Positions 46,560 through 60,085 of a stretch of DNA of 64,000 bases are shown piece by piece. Where the stretch lies: positions 27,565,956 to 27,629,955 of the forward strand of contig NC_132900.1 in the NCBI RefSeq assembly GCF_030463535.1. The letters run 5' to 3'. The translations under genes and the position numbers were made by a program. Source of the DNA: Salminus brasiliensis (lineage: Eukaryota > Chordata > Actinopteri > Characiformes > Bryconidae). How positions within the stretch are numbered: the stretch's first letter is position 1; the number at the start of each line of letters is the position of its first letter. The notes beneath the pieces were generated by a model, which did not search any database, was not told the origin of the DNA, and worked only from the letters and a program-made list of their open reading frames with translations.

Positions 46560-47230
46560 TTTTTTTGTGTAGCGAGAGGTAATGGAGTTCCTGCTCAATG
46601 ACACCTCTCCAAAGCACGGATCCTTCAGACGGAGGCCTATTTCCTCCTGCACGGACGCAATGAAAGACCGCAAATACGCCACACTGTTTGCCGACAAACA
46701 TACAAGCCGCATGATAGAAATATGGGGGAGCTTCCCAAAGCCAGACATGTCAAGCCAAGGTGACTCTGTACGACATACGGTTATTGATATGAAGCCCAAA
46801 ACTACAAGCTTTTGTCTCAGTTTACAGATAACAATGGGTCGCACAGTGCCCGAACCCACGCAGGCAAACGTATCAAAGGTTACTTAGCCATTAAACGCTG
46901 CAGTCTGAGCACAGTGCTAATTCCCTGTGGCCTCTGATGCCACAACTTGCCAAGTAAAGCTCACTCGCATAAGGGAACCTGACAGCCATAAAAGGTCAGT
47001 GGCTTGTGTTTACACCTTAATCACAGACGGACAGTAAGGAAAAACCAGCCGCCATCAGCGAGTGTGGATTGGCTGTTCATCTGTCCTGCACAGCGTACTC
47101 GTCTCCACGTCCCATTGGCCTTTTGCTGCCCGTCCCCTTTCAAAATAGTGCTGAGATTAATATGGGAGCATGTACAAACCATCTGCTCGCCTGCAATTGA
47201 CAAGCAGCAGTAGGCAGGACACAATGGACC
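46560..47230. promoter_or_regulatory. Candidate conserved non-coding block
   Basis: Repeat-poor over nearly 700 bp. Open frames cross both strands around 46,458-46,887 but read like chance. Words include GATTAATATGGGAGCATG and CTGCAATTGACAAGC. Candidate only. Confidence 0.22.
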
Positions 47231-50200
47231 TTTGGAGCCACATTAACCTCAGAGCCTCACATGGTGCACAACTAGCATCACAACATACCGCCAATCAAGA
47301 GTTCGGACACCGTGGTGTCTTCTGAAGTCTGTGGTTTCTCTTTTCCTAAAAAGCCTTTTCGCATTGCATTGAGTGCTGACAGCACTACAAGGTGGTGAGC
47401 TTTGGAATTACAAGTAAAGAAGTACAGATGCTGCTATTTTTGCAACTATTTTCCAAATTATGCATATAGGGATGGACTCCCATACATATAAATAAAGCCT
47501 AGCTGTGGACTAAATTCTCCATACAATGAAAAGATGCCTTTAAAATCGCTGTGCAGAACAAGACTAGCCTTAAACCCCTCTCCCGAAGTCTGCCTCGCAG
47601 TCATGCAGCCTATAGCTACTGCAAGCATGCTAATTTCTAGTAAATGTTTCGGAAAACCAGGCAGCGCAGTCTTCACGGAGCCAAAACACATCCCCCACAA
47701 TCGATACGGAAGGCGAGAAGCAGTATGTGGTTGTGGAAACGGCCTCACGTAGCCTCGTAGTGCTAAAAGCTAGCGCTCTCTCAGTAGGCCTGGCTCCATT
47801 TCTTACAATGCTAGCGAGCACATGTGCCTTTAAGCTGCTCCACTCCCACTACATTCCATCTATAACCGTTTCCTACGAGCAGTTTGGACTGAGGATTTGC
47901 CCCGCAGCCGTAAAACTGGCATCGGAGCATTAAATAATAAAAAAAAAAGGAACACCTAGAAGCCTACAAAGTTTGTGTGTACTCTAAGTTTACATCTACA
48001 AGGTTAGGAGAGGAGAAAAAAAAAGTCAATATATGCCCAGGGCTTGTCCAAGCATTTCCTTATGACTATCTGAAAGTGAGCTGCTGTCTTCTGCTCTCAG
48101 ACCCTCCCCTTCCTGACACACACATAAAACATACACAGAAATACAGAGCTCATCAAGCTGTGGACTATCCGTGCTGCATCCATTAAAAAGCTACTACACC
48201 AGCATCACCAATCAGGCCCTCTGTGTGTTTCCGTGCATAAAATGCTCATCAACCCAAGGCAAGCATATGGAGGACGACAAAAAAAAGAAGATGATTTTGG
48301 GAGGGGGGGGCAGAGAGCACACACAAACCAAACAAAGCATTCAGGCTCAGTAAGCACTCACAGCTCAGCTTGGCTGAATTACCCTGATGAGACCCTGAAG
48401 GTGTGTGTGTGTGTCGCCCACACAATCGGCCGCACTGGCCACAATCTCTAATTACTAACTCCCAACCCCCCCCAAAAAACCCCACCACCATTCATTCTTC
48501 CCTAAACTTCTTTATTGTCTGTGCAGTCCCTCTCAATTCTGCTGGGCTGTCTGAGCTAGCATGATCAACACAGACACAACAGCATATTGTGATTATATGG
48601 CTCCATTCTGCATAGTGTATGATCATAGCATACTAAGCAGCAATACACGGACATTGGCAGGGGGCTATATTAATACATATTTGGTGCAGTAGTTTTGCAC
48701 ATTTTAATAATCGCGTAATAATATAATAGTGCTCAATACACTAATGCCATAGCCTTGATCCTTGCAAGAGAGACCCTCTCTCTCTCTCTGGAACCTGGGA
48801 GAGCTGAAGATGCTTAATAAAAGTAAATGTGAAGCTCGAATTTGCATACAGCATCCATCTGCATTATTAATATCACAGGCCAAATTGCAAACGATGTATC
48901 GTTCTACCCTAGCATGGGCTCCCCTCCCCACCCTCCTTAATCTGGTCCTGACCTGCTTTATTCACTCCCCCAATCCAAACCCACCCCACCCAGCACGGCT
49001 GCCCGCTGGGCCCTGGGTTCCCACCCCCCGTGCCCCCCTTTTGTTCTCCGCAGGGCTTGTCTAGGCCTGGGGCAGGGGCCTGGCCTGCTATTGTGGGCCA
49101 CAAAGAGCCAGCAGCAGAGAGCAGGCGTCAGCTTGGAGGCAGGGGCCTGGACCGCTGCCTTTACCGAGGAAAAGAGGGGAGAGGAGAGGAGAGAGAGGAG
49201 AGGGATGGCAAGGACACAGAGTCCCATCACCCACAGACATCTACTGCTGGGGTGAAACGAGATCCGTTTTGTTAGCAAGAGAAAAACAAAAGAAAAAACA
49301 AAAAGAAGGGCGCAAATAAAGCACACTTGCTACTCCCTAAATAGGGCACGACTTCAGTCATGCAAGCCAATCTACACATAAATAATACATAATACACCCA
49401 TAGGAAGCAGTGTGTCCTATAGCTGAAACACAGATCACTACACATATGGCATATAGTGCACCACTAGAAATGCAGGGATCAATTCCATGACCTACATAGT
49501 GCACTACAGTGTCTGAAGTGCATGAGAAATGCTTTACTCCAAAGCATGCAGATGATTCAGGCATGCAGTCTGCATTGAGGCTAACTGGCAATCCAAACAA
49601 GCTACAATCACCTGTTAGCAAAACTAAGAAAATGGCAACTTTTGGGGCAACTGTGTAAATTCCTCAATGTTTGACTGGACCTTCGCTTTAATCAGCTGGA
49701 TCTTGTTTTTGTTGCTTAAGCAGCTTTTCATAAGCTCCCTTAAGCCACTTCTCAAAGACCGAACTGTGGAGCAAAAACAGAAGTAGAAGTCTGATTGTTA
49801 TGGATGTTATGATGGATGTGCCATTTGATGAGTATCCGTACCCTCCATTTATCACTCGCTCTAGTTTTAGCCACTGCCCCCACCCCCCTCCAATGTGCTA
49901 ATAAATCCAAAATTTTGCCCCAAAGCGTCATAATTGGGCTGCCTTTCTTATCTAATAAAGTCAGCAGAGCAAGACAAAGCTGCTTCAGAACACCCGAACG
50001 CCTGTGTGCAGATGGTCCCCGTGCACTGTGCATAATGGCTGATGTCATCTCTCCGTCAGCTTGGTGAAGGAGGGAATATATTCATCGGGGGGCTTCATTG
50101 TCATCTTTTCATTTCTGCCAGTCAAGTGTACAACTGCATCAAGATACCGCAGTAAAACAGAAATCTGAGACCTGCAGACACCGATATCGTTTGCTTCCCC

Positions 50201-50439
50201 AAACTAGTTTGAAGGGCTTCTTCGACTGCTTTCCTCATTCACACTCACACATGTGCATGCATACAGAATAATGGGGAAATGCTCTGTAAACAATACCACA
50301 CAATGCACCTTTGCTGGGCTCTGTGTACAAAGAAAGGCCTGTTGCCAGACAGCCATTCATCCAAACGGCCCTGGAGCGCTCCAAAGAGTGTCTCTCCCTC
50401 ACCAATAACAGCCCCTCTCTTTCACTCTACGGCAGGCTG

Positions 50440-50950
50440 CGAGGGACACGCAAGGTCACAGCTTTAAGTGGGCCAGGGCTTGCCTGAACTGCATGATGCA
50501 AGGCGTTGGCCCATCCCGACCAATGAAAGATGGAGACGGAAGCAAACTTCCAGCCAATAGTACATTTCATTGATATCAACCCTTCCCAGCACCAGACAAA
50601 ATGCAACAGCATGGATCTTCCACACAATTCAGTGCAAGCATCCTGCATTCTCTCGAAGCCTCGACAATGCACAAATTCCGCCTCATTTAAGCTTTATGAG
50701 GGCGCAGCTGCTTTAAGTGCCCGGACACTGATAGGAGAGCTTTAAAAAAACAGCCTTCCGCTGCCTATGGCCTCTGCGTTTGAGGAGCGTTTGGGTGGCT
50801 AGGGCCCCATTTTACAATGGCGGCTTGATTACCAAGTACGACCCACGTTCCTAAGAGTGTCAAAAGGAAAAGGCCGCCTGAAAGTCACTTAAACACAAAT
50901 TATGCAGATTTAAGCAATGCTTTTAGTAAGCAGGAACAGCGGCATGAATA
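50440..50950. promoter_or_regulatory. Candidate conserved non-coding block
   Basis: Repeat-poor, with GACCAATGAAAGATGG, CAGCCAATAGTAC, TTTTACAATGGCGGCTTG and AAATTATGCAGATTTAAGC. Two CCAAT motifs lie within 50 bp. No coding features. Confidence 0.25.
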
Positions 50951-51174
50951 TTCATCCTCTCAACCCTGAGCACAGCTGGGGAGGGCCAGGAAAGAGGCAT
51001 AAGTGGTGGCCAGTGAACCTGTAAGTACCTCTGAACAGAACAATGTTATATCTTGCAGACAGTAAAAGACACAGGATGAGGATCAGTATAAGCTGTAAAA
51101 GCAGTGTGTTGGGGGGATATTGGTGTAGGTGCCCACTGAAACAGCTGGTGGGAGATCCGCAGCCTAATGCGCTA

Positions 51175-51360
51175 CTACTATGGCCCGATGTGGAGCACAT
51201 TTGGCTGCTCTCTGTCCGGATGGGTAGATGGCGCTCCCTCTCCCCTCGTCACTCTTAAGCGACGTTGGCCGGCATAGACGTCTGTTAGCTGGTGTGATGG
51301 AGCTGGGGACCCGGCATCAACTGGCAGTACCAAATTGGAAGGATGAAGAGGAAAATACGG
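51175..51360 (+). mobile_element. 5-prime-truncated SINE copy
   Basis: Shares GGGTAGATGGCGCTCCCTC and GTTGGCCGGCATAGACGTC with the SINE at 11,630-11,970, but the tRNA-like head is missing. Confidence 0.7.
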
Positions 51361-52561
51361 CGTGTAATGCAATTTGTTGGGTTCGACTGGCTGTTTGTTT
51401 AAAGTGGCTCTGGATAAAGTATTGCCCGAACTCCTACACACATGGCCTGGCTTTACGGATCGCAGCCTGGATGTTACACCACAAGAAATCCCATTCAAAC
51501 TAATGAGAAACTGTAGCTCGGAGATGCAACACAGCGCTGCTTTATCGGTCTCAAAAAAACGTCACACTACTAAGACAGACCATGTTACCGTAATCATAAC
51601 TAGGCAGGTTAGAAATGACAACAACGAATATGCCACCATGCTAACTTTAGCTTTGCCTACACAGAATGAAACTACAGTCGAATTATCCTAACAGTGTGAC
51701 CTTTCACACCCATACAAAACAGCCATTATCTGAAATCAGTAACACACTGTAAAGTACCAGAGTTCACGTTAATATCTGATAAGGCTGGATGGCATTTGCG
51801 CAGTGGGGAACCACTGTGCCACCACAGGTTTCAGTCAGTTGTAAAAAAAAACAAAAACAAAAGGAGTCACTGTCATCAGCTTCCAAACGTTCTTGTTTAA
51901 TCTAGAATGGCCAAACAATGTTTCAGCGCACTGCCGTTAGCTTTGTGCTAACACACTACTTAAATCCCATAGCAGAGCTAGGCGAAATTAGCACCCTCAA
52001 ACGGATGGGACGGGTTATTTGCCATTTGTGGCCTGAACTGAAGGCCTACGTTCCAACAGTCAATCACGGTTCGCCACATCCCCTAAACCTTGTCCAGTCT
52101 CACGACATCAACTACAAAACAACGGCCAAGCATGTGGGCGCATCATGGCCAAGTTAGTGCTTAAGGAAACCTCAGTTACCTCAGCAGCCAACTCGATGCA
52201 CTTCAAGTCCGACATCAAAACTTGTCGGCATCTCAAAGCTCAGCGCAGCGCCGAAACAACAAAGGCTCTTGCCGTGCCAGCTGGCTGTGGCAAAGCCTGG
52301 CGCGCTGGCTTCGTCCAGCCCCGCCACCAAGTCAGACGGTCGGAAAAAAAGGCTGAAGCACCAGGTGGAGGCAGAGGTGGAGCTTTGGGGGAAACTGCTG
52401 TAGAACTCTGTTAAAGCTTGGACTCCAGAGACAAAGGGAAAAGGGAAAGGAGAGCGTTTTGCTGTTTCACTCAGTCGTGAAGGTGAGGTATAAACAGGAA
52501 GGAGGAGACCGCTGCCTTTTGCTGGCCCACTTCAATACTGCCACTTTGGATGAAAAGTGAA

Positions 52562-52692
52562 TTGTGTGTGTGTGTGTGTGTGTGGTTGCGGTGTGTATGT
52601 GTGTGTTTTTCACTGCCTGAGATTAGAGGACACAGCAGGGCCTGGCAGGCCTTTAGGCAAACAGTGGGCACTCCAGCAGCAACACACACACA

Positions 52693-52735
<43 letters not shown>

Positions 52736-52736
52736 G
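52562..52736 (+). repeat. GT and CA microsatellites facing each other
   Basis: GT units at 52,562-52,604 and CA units at 52,682-52,731 are complementary, so the pair could form a hairpin about 100 bp wide. Confidence 0.92.
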
Positions 52737-52876
52737 CTGGTCTGGCCCATTAGCTCATGTGCCGTGAGGGAGGCTGGAATTCTACACACATGCGCTGAAG
52801 CGCTGAAGTGCTGCAGGGTAGGGCTTTGGGGTTTCCTGTTACAGAGGAGCAGAGGAGCAGACTGATGCAGCAACCC

Positions 52877-52879
<3 letters not shown>

Positions 52880-52929
<50 letters not shown>
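52880..52929 (+). repeat. (CA)n microsatellite
   Basis: About 25 CA units. Confidence 0.97.
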
Positions 52930-52931
<2 letters not shown>

Positions 52932-55399
52932 AGCTGCTTCATAGCGCTATGGCAGAAAACATAGCAGCGTGATGACGAATGAGGCTGAGAGTCTGGAGTC
53001 TTGCCCAAGGACTTCTATTGGTGGAGAGTGGTCTGCTGGCCTTGCCGGGGAAAAGAACCCCTAGTCTACAAGGGGGATGGCAGTGTTATCCACTACACCA
53101 CATCATCTACCTTTCCTGTTTGCATAACCGTGACAACAGCACTGCACATCATTATCTACTACACGAAACACAATAACCGCCTCATCCTCTTCTGCGGTGG
53201 TTTCAACTTCCGGCACTCAAGGGGGCGATAGAGTACAAATCAGAGAGTCAGACAGTAGAGTGGCGGCTGAAATCACGCTAGCGGGTCAGAATAGCTTGGA
53301 CAGCCTTGTAAAGCCTGTTGTTGAAGCGCCCTTTTAAAGTCACTGGTCAGACACAGATCTTCGAGGAACGACAGAAGCTGCAGTAGACGATCAGGTAGTT
53401 GATCAGTTGAATGGCAGCTAAGGGGCAGACAGACAGTTTCAATGAGAAATAAGTGAGACTCGGTCCACACCAGCATGCCGAGAGGAGTCCCGGGACAGCA
53501 TGAGGTCTCTGCCAAAGCCCATCCCATCCGGGCAGGGGGCGAGGGGTCCAGGGAGAACCCCCCCCCCTCCCCTACCAAGGGCCACGCGCCAAACATAATG
53601 ACCCACAAACCACTGCCATGGCACTCGGGGACAGCAGGAGGCCTGTCTCTCTGTGTGTGTGCGCGTGCATGTGAGTGTGTAAGGGTGTCCAAAGGAATGT
53701 GTTACTCAAATTCCATGGGTACGCTGCCTCCTTCACCACGGCAACAAAGAAGAGAGGAGTGTGCAGACTTTGCTGAGATGTGTGCATGCATGTGTGTGTG
53801 CACACGTTACGAAGAGGAGGAGGGAGGAAGACATCAATGGAGGAGACTGGGCACGGTGCCAAACTTCCAGCATTTACAACAGTAGAGGGAGAGAGACGGT
53901 TGGGGGGGGGCGCGCAAAGCATGTGTCTCCGAGGGTGAGGGGAAATTCAATTATAAAAGAAAAGCTGGAGGTGCGAGCGATTCTCTCTGGGGGACAGGGC
54001 GAGAGAGGACATCAAATAATATCCACACGGAAAGTCAACATGAGGAGCACAGGGTGGAGGAAAAGACGAGAAAGGCCAGAGAACCACCACCAGCACCACC
54101 ACCACCACCATCAGATGGTTGGCCACTTGATTACCATTAAAAATCAATAGCGACATGCCTAACAGTCACAAATGCAAAGGTCCAAGTGATTCACGCCACA
54201 GAGAATCAGTCACGTTTCTGCATGGCCTGTACGACAGTTAACAGAGATCATCCCCCACCCCCACCCAAACCCCGGCCCCCCAGCCCTTCTCGTCCAGGTG
54301 TACAGTAATAAGCCCATCCATCGTTTCCTATAGTGACTGTAGAACGAGACAAAAAAATGGAGCAGCTTAGAGATGATCCTGCCTGGTCGAATTCATCCAA
54401 CACTGGGGCACCCTGCCTCCCACAGCTGGGAACGGCTGCTGGGCAGCTTGCACAGCCTCTCTCCCTCTCTCTCTCTGCTTAAGCCTGGCTGAACAGGGCA
54501 TCATTAGCATGGCCTCAGAGCTAGCTGGACCTGTGCCGCACTGCCAGCTGACCTGACAAAAGCAGGGCAGCCCCCCAGAGCCCCCCACTGCTGCAGGCCT
54601 ACAGCAGCTAGAAGCTGCAGGTTTTAGAAGCTGCAGGCCCCCCAAACAGGGCCTCTGGTTAGAAGGGGTTTGAGGAGGCCAGCATGTGGCAACCATGTAA
54701 TAATCACTTTAAATCAGGGAATATCTGTATAATACACAAACATTTCCGTTATTCTGTCCGTCCGAACACTAGTATTCGCTGCACGGTAAGCGTTAAAGCC
54801 GGTACATGGGTAGCAAGGCTTAGTTGTGCTACACAGATCATTAGCTCCAACCTGCTCTCCGATTACGTGGACGGCGCAGGAGTTACAGCCGCAGCACTGA
54901 GCTCTGCTCCAACAGGACATGAGCATCAATCTTTGCTTGGAGGCTGACTGCATGTCCTTGACTGCGGCGGTGTGCGTTACAGATGGGGTATCTATGGATT
55001 TTCAACTCCGATCGCTAAGGGCGGCCCATAATATGACCTTTTAAATCATTTGCGTCGGGCATTCAAGCACGAATAACCTTGTGCACCCCTAACCTTGCAC
55101 CAACTGATCTTCAGAGAAGCCTCAGAGAGCAGATATCTGAGTACAGCGATAGTTAAGTAGGCATCAGAATCTTAAATGATGTCCATGCTGTTGTCCAAGG
55201 TTATAAACATAAGCACTTTTAGAACCCAGTCCGACCATAAACAAGATCTGGCAGAACAGGACAAACATTGGTAGAGATAGGGCGAGGATGTGTGTCACTG
55301 TGCTGCAGTTTAGTGTATGTGCAAGTGTGTGTGTGTGCGCGTGTGTGGTGATGTTTCTCATTTGAGTGGCTCTCCCTTAAGTTGCCTCGGGATGAGGGA

Positions 55400-55625
55400 A
55401 GGTTTTAATCAGTGCGTGAAGGCAGATCCATCAGATATGCTAATCAGAGATCTTACCTGAACAAATACCCTGAAGAGCAGTCTCATCCATCTTAATTGGG
55501 AGAGGCCTCGTTAATAATGCAGGGACAGAGGCTTGGGAAAGGGATATTAATAGAGGGATCGGGGGGAGCGGAGGGGGGGATGCTTTTCTGTCTTATCATC
55601 ACAGACAGAGCAGAACTCAAATAAC
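55400..55625. promoter_or_regulatory. Candidate conserved element
   Basis: Contains CATCTTAATTGGGAGAGGC, CGTTAATAATGCAGGG and GGATATTAATAGAGGG. The mixture of AT-rich homeodomain-like cores and GC-rich spacers is typical of vertebrate conserved elements. Not coding. Confidence 0.28.
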
Positions 55626-55929
55626 ATGTCAATGAGAAGACAAGATGAGCCTTTGTGTCTGACCGCGCTAGCCCAGCCTGTCCTTGCGGCTTAGCAAGAC
55701 ACCTACACTAGGAATGCACGATATGCGAACCGCGATTGGATTTCTGCATGCTGAGGTCGGCGAAGCCGATTTAATACCTAGCCTTATATTAATAATAATA
55801 ATAATAATTATAATACTAAAGAACACTTTTACAATACGATACACTCTTAGCCTAAGGAGTGTCATTCAGAATTTGCAGCACTGTCTCCAGTTAGGGGTCT
55901 ACTACTGCTACAGTATCCATCATCAACGT

Positions 55930-56142
55930 GTGGTACAACAGATAACACCAATACCTGCCAGTGAGCTTTCACACCATATAGGAGACTGGGGTTCGATTCC
56001 CGGTCTGGGTGACTATGCTGTGCTACACCAATAAGAGTCCTTGGGCAAGACTACTAACACTACATTGACCCACCTCTGTAATACGAGTAACCTTGTAAGT
56101 CACTCTGGATAAGAGCATCAGCTAAATGCTGTTAATGTAAGA
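55930..56142 (+). mobile_element. tRNA-derived SINE copy, complete tail
   Basis: Has CCAGTGAGCTTTCACACC, a B box GGTTCGATTCCC (near 55,987) and the tail GTAAGTCACTCTGGATAAG followed by AGCATCAGCTAAATGCTG. It is related to the broken copy at 2105-2400. Confidence 0.75.
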
Positions 56143-56889
56143 CCAACAGTTATCACTCTATACTCGTATTGTCCGCCTCTACTATTTTACGAATTATTAT
56201 GTTACAGATTGGCCTGCATTCTCTTTTCAACTAAAAACATTTGCTGGTAAATCCCATGCAAGCTTTGAGTAATCCAAACACGCACAGAAACTAACCTGAA
56301 GCATTCGTGAGATCAGTATCGCGATAAAGTGATTACCATGACTGCAACGTCCAAACAGGCCCTGTCTGACCCTGTAGTCGCAAGCAATTCCACAGCTCAA
56401 GGAAAACGACTACGGGCCGTATTACACGGTGCTTCATCACTGCTAAACCTGGCAAGGCGATAGTCAGGCTACAGTTGAGCATGACTTTCTGGCGAAACGA
56501 CACCAAAGATAATTATCCCTGATTATGTTCTGAACCGGTTCTGCGTTTGGCCAGCAGACTGGAACGCAATCTTTCCAAAACCGAGGAGTGAAAGCAGGGT
56601 GCGCTTTGAAGACAAGCATAAAGACCGGAGCACAAAGAGGCTTCTAGGTTGTCAGCGGTGGGGAATGGAGAGGCAGGCGTCTTATTGTGCCTGTTCGGTC
56701 GACTTCAAAGCCGGGGTGTGTGTTTATGACACATGCAACGTGTTTGAATTGGGCAGAACTTTGCGAGACAGGAGCACCCGAGGGAACGGGGGAAAACCCC
56801 AGCAGCACACACAAACACACACACACACAGAGGCACACTCAATCCTGCCATGTAAACGGGGGGGATTATATGGCGGAGAAACACAATAA

Positions 56890-57240
56890 AAGAGGCATCA
56901 GTCGTTCTTCGGAGTCACTCCGATTTTTGCTTTGATGCCATCTTTCGGGTTTTGGGTCTCCTGGCAGGAGGGAGCAATCCCGTAACAGAGAGGCTTGTAA
57001 GAAGAGGTGGGAGTGCGCCGTTGGCTGGAGAGCCATTGGGCCTTTTCTTTCCTGACAGCAGCACGAGAGGAATTCAGCTCAGGAGAGCCAAAAGGCCAAA
57101 TGCGCTTCGGCTCGGGACGGGGCCCCTTGGGCGAAGAACGGAGAGCGGGACAATTGAAGGGTTCTGATGGCACGGTCTTCTGGCTGGCTGGACGGCCTCG
57201 GGGAGTTTCCAGCGCAGTGCTTTCGGAATGACATGTATAG
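56890..57240. promoter_or_regulatory. GC-rich low-repeat block
   Basis: GC-rich, repeat-poor and crossed by several open frames on both strands, the longest about 130 codons on the minus strand (56,898-57,293). None shows recognisable protein features. A conserved element or an unrecognised exon are both possible. Confidence 0.2.
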
Positions 57241-58239
57241 AGCCGGCCTCCTCGACTTACACACCAGACTGAGCTCGACACAATGGAACCCACTGTTCGG
57301 GAGAAGTAAGCCAGTTTCCCAGTGCTGAGTAGGTAAACCAGGTGCTGCCAGACTTACATCATCTTTAGAGGTTAGGGTTAGTCTCAACAAAAGCTGGTGC
57401 TCTGATGAAGAATCGGTGAAGTACAGTATAAATGTACTGTAGCTATCTTAGATGTACAAATCGCTTAAGTAGCAATATAAGGGGGGGTTCCACTGCCCCT
57501 TTGCATTGGAAGCGCAGACCAATACAACAATACAACAGCTAACAGACGCCTGTGCTGAACGACGTCACATTAGAAGTGATGTGTTCAGTAAGAGCCAGTT
57601 TGTGCCCCCTTGGACTCCGGCAGCTGATGGCAAGCAGCATGTCCCGGGATTCAAACCAGGAAGCGCCGATCTCACAAGTGAATCTTCAGCAGACAAACCT
57701 GGTTCCTCGGTTCTCGCTACCTTTCCTCTTGCACTGTACCGGCTCCGCAGTAGCAGCAGTGTCTGATCATGGAACAAAACAAAAACTGACTGAATCATCT
57801 GAAAGTATGACACAGGTGAGGAGCCACAAAACGACCACAGAGGAAGCAGTTGCAGCTATAAGAAAAAGAATAGAGACTGGCTTCCTGTGCAGCAGTCAGT
57901 TCTTCATGGAAACCACACAGACACACATGCACACACTCGCACAGAGGGAACGCCCACCAAGTCATGATATGATTCAAACACTGTGGCTCATGTAGCTTCC
58001 ACTGGAATCATGAGACGGGGGTCTGTTCTATGTTTATGACTGTGTGACTGTGACAGAGGTCAGAAGCTTCTCAAACTATGACTCAGCTTGCTGATAACCT
58101 TGATACCCCCTAGAAGGAGTCATGAAACCGGGGACTATTTGAGTTTGTATCATTTTGTTATTACTGGAACCTCTGGCAAATTGTCATGTTGGTCGGAGCT
58201 CTACTTAGTCCGTTACCCAATTCTGGGGCTACACCCGAG

Positions 58240-58830
58240 CTGTCTGCGTCGAATACGAGGGCCGGGCGACTCATTTACCACAACGGCGCTCGCGTTTAAG
58301 GCCTTTCTTTCTCCCTGTTGGGCCTGGAATAGTAATGAGAGACCAAGACTCCAATCAAACTGAATTATCCCAGAAAGGCCTCTTCAATCACTCGCTGATT
58401 TACCCTGCTGACGTGTTCTCTCCCCCTTCCCCCTCCTCCCTTTCTCTCTTCTTCTCTTTCTAACCTCCCCCCCGTTCCTCAAACGAGATGCTGAAAAAAA
58501 ATGAACACAAAAAAAATAATAATAAACCCACAATGAAAGATAGCGGTCATGAATATTCCGTCAAAATTGCTCTTTAAATGAAACCTTGGAAGCAAATGGA
58601 CACCTGTTTCCAGGCTGCAGTGATGAGCCAGGGCCACAAAACGCTGGCTTTCATTAGACAGCCTTTGTGCTTTCCCGTCACAGCCACAATGATCCACCAT
58701 TTACGGCTGATGAAAACAAATTGTGCGCCGGGTGCTTCAATACAAGCAGCAGATCGGCCGGCTTGGAGCGTGGAGGCTCCACAAACCCATTACCGCATAA
58801 TATCTTTAGAATGGTAATACTTTCTGGAGG
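58240..58830. promoter_or_regulatory. Best candidate conserved enhancer in intron 1
   Basis: Around 58,545-58,810 the sequence is wholly repeat-free with words such as CATGAATATTCCGTC, TTTAAATGAAACC, GGCTTTCATTAGACAGCC, ACAATGATCC and TGATGAAAACAAATTGTGCG. Short sites of this kind (TCATTAGA, ACAATG) match homeodomain and SOX cores. No coding frame is convincing. The call rests on texture, not on alignment. Confidence 0.35.
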
Positions 58831-59044
58831 AAGGAAAGGCTAAACTGCAGTCACCGCCACGAGACCTGCAGTCAGCGTTAGGGTGTACGGTCAGGCAATT
58901 AGGACCCCCAGACTGATTCGGAGTTAAGTGCTTACGTTGCTGTGCTTATCCTCGGACACTGAAAACCCACACCAGAATCATCGTGACTTTATAGGGCTGA
59001 TTCAGAGTCTGATTAGCTGATTTGATTAGCTAAACACTTTTTCT

Positions 59045-59250
59045 AAGTAGGCAGTCCAGGGGTCACAAGCCCTAATCCCCGAGCCATGCCACTTTGCCAT
59101 CAGCACTAGTAGCCAGAGAGAGCACAGTTGGCTCTCAAGCCAACAGTGGCAGTTCAAAAAGAGGCGGTGGCTTGCTTTGCATGCACAGGAGGAGAAACTT
59201 CGCTACAGTCGGGAGTACTGCAAGTGCTAGGGGGAGCATGGGTGGGATAA
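59045..59250 (+). mobile_element. Degenerate SINE copy
   Basis: Shares GGGGTCACAAGCCCTAATCC, the phrase TTTGCCATCAGC and CAGAGAGAGCACA with the SINE at 11,630-11,970. The second half is deleted. Confidence 0.55.
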
Positions 59251-59394
59251 TTGGCAATATCAAACACCCTGTATGATACAGCATTTTAGTTGCTGGCAAT
59301 ACCTGGAAGCAATGCAGATCATTAGAATGCAACGCACATGTCTTTTAAACCAAACTTGGAAGACCTTTGTTACATAAAGAGAAGGCTGATGGGC

Positions 59395-59560
59395 CTTTCT
59401 GAAGGAATCAGATCAGATAGTGTTTAATTGCAGCTTTCATGGGTTGCGCCTTAATGCCATTGTAGCGGGCTGAGTTTATCCTGAAGATAAGCCAGTGCAC
59501 TTTCAACACTGATTTACACTTTGACGCCGTAGCTGCCTCTTTTCTGCTGCGGCAGCAGGA
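59395..59560. promoter_or_regulatory. Candidate conserved element
   Basis: Repeat-poor stretch with GTGTTTAATTGCAGC, GCCTTAATGCCATTG and GAAGATAAGCC. Non-coding. Conservation untested. Confidence 0.25.
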
Positions 59561-60004
59561 AAAAAAAGTGCTTAGTGCTCCCCTCCATCTGAAGAGAAAT
59601 TATACCAGGCAAAAATTAGAATTTAAAATCTAGAAGACGACACAGAAAAGTCAAAGCGGGTTTGGGATGGTGGGGGGTTGTATGTTTCTCAGCCAGAGGG
59701 GCTTGCATATACTTGGGAGAAGCCAAAGGACGTTCCCTTAGGATAGAGGACACGGTCAGAACCTTAAATCTAACTGTCCAGGGGCCTATTCCTAACAAAT
59801 CTCAGAGGACGTGGTGCTGCTGCCTCTACGAAGAGGCACACTCTTAAAACAACAGCACCAAAGTAAAGTAGATATTTGGAGCAATGGCTTTATAGAAAGC
59901 ATGAAGAACCTTGCGATGGACGTTCTTTAAAAGATCTAATTTTGTAAATGTTGTTGTTTTCAGCTATATGACGCACGTTTGGCCATTCTGACAGATCCCA
60001 GTAT

Positions 60005-60085
60005 GTCAGACAGGGTCAGAAACCACATAGGCACATACCCGAGATTGCTTGGGGTTCGAGTTTCTATTACTGCATTAGCCTCTCA
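60005..60085 (+). repeat. Dispersed repeat, third copy
   Basis: Shares GGTCAGAAACCACATA and CATTAGCCTCTCAGC with 42,530-42,625. Confidence 0.55.

Noticed and set aside
46458..46887. Overlapping 100-130 codon open frames on both strands
   Set aside because: Neither shows family motifs, splice structure or codon bias that would mark a gene; both may be chance in a repeat-poor block.
56898..57293. 131-codon minus-strand open frame
   Set aside because: GC-rich stretch with open frames in several phases on both strands; no protein similarity recognised, so not called as a gene.
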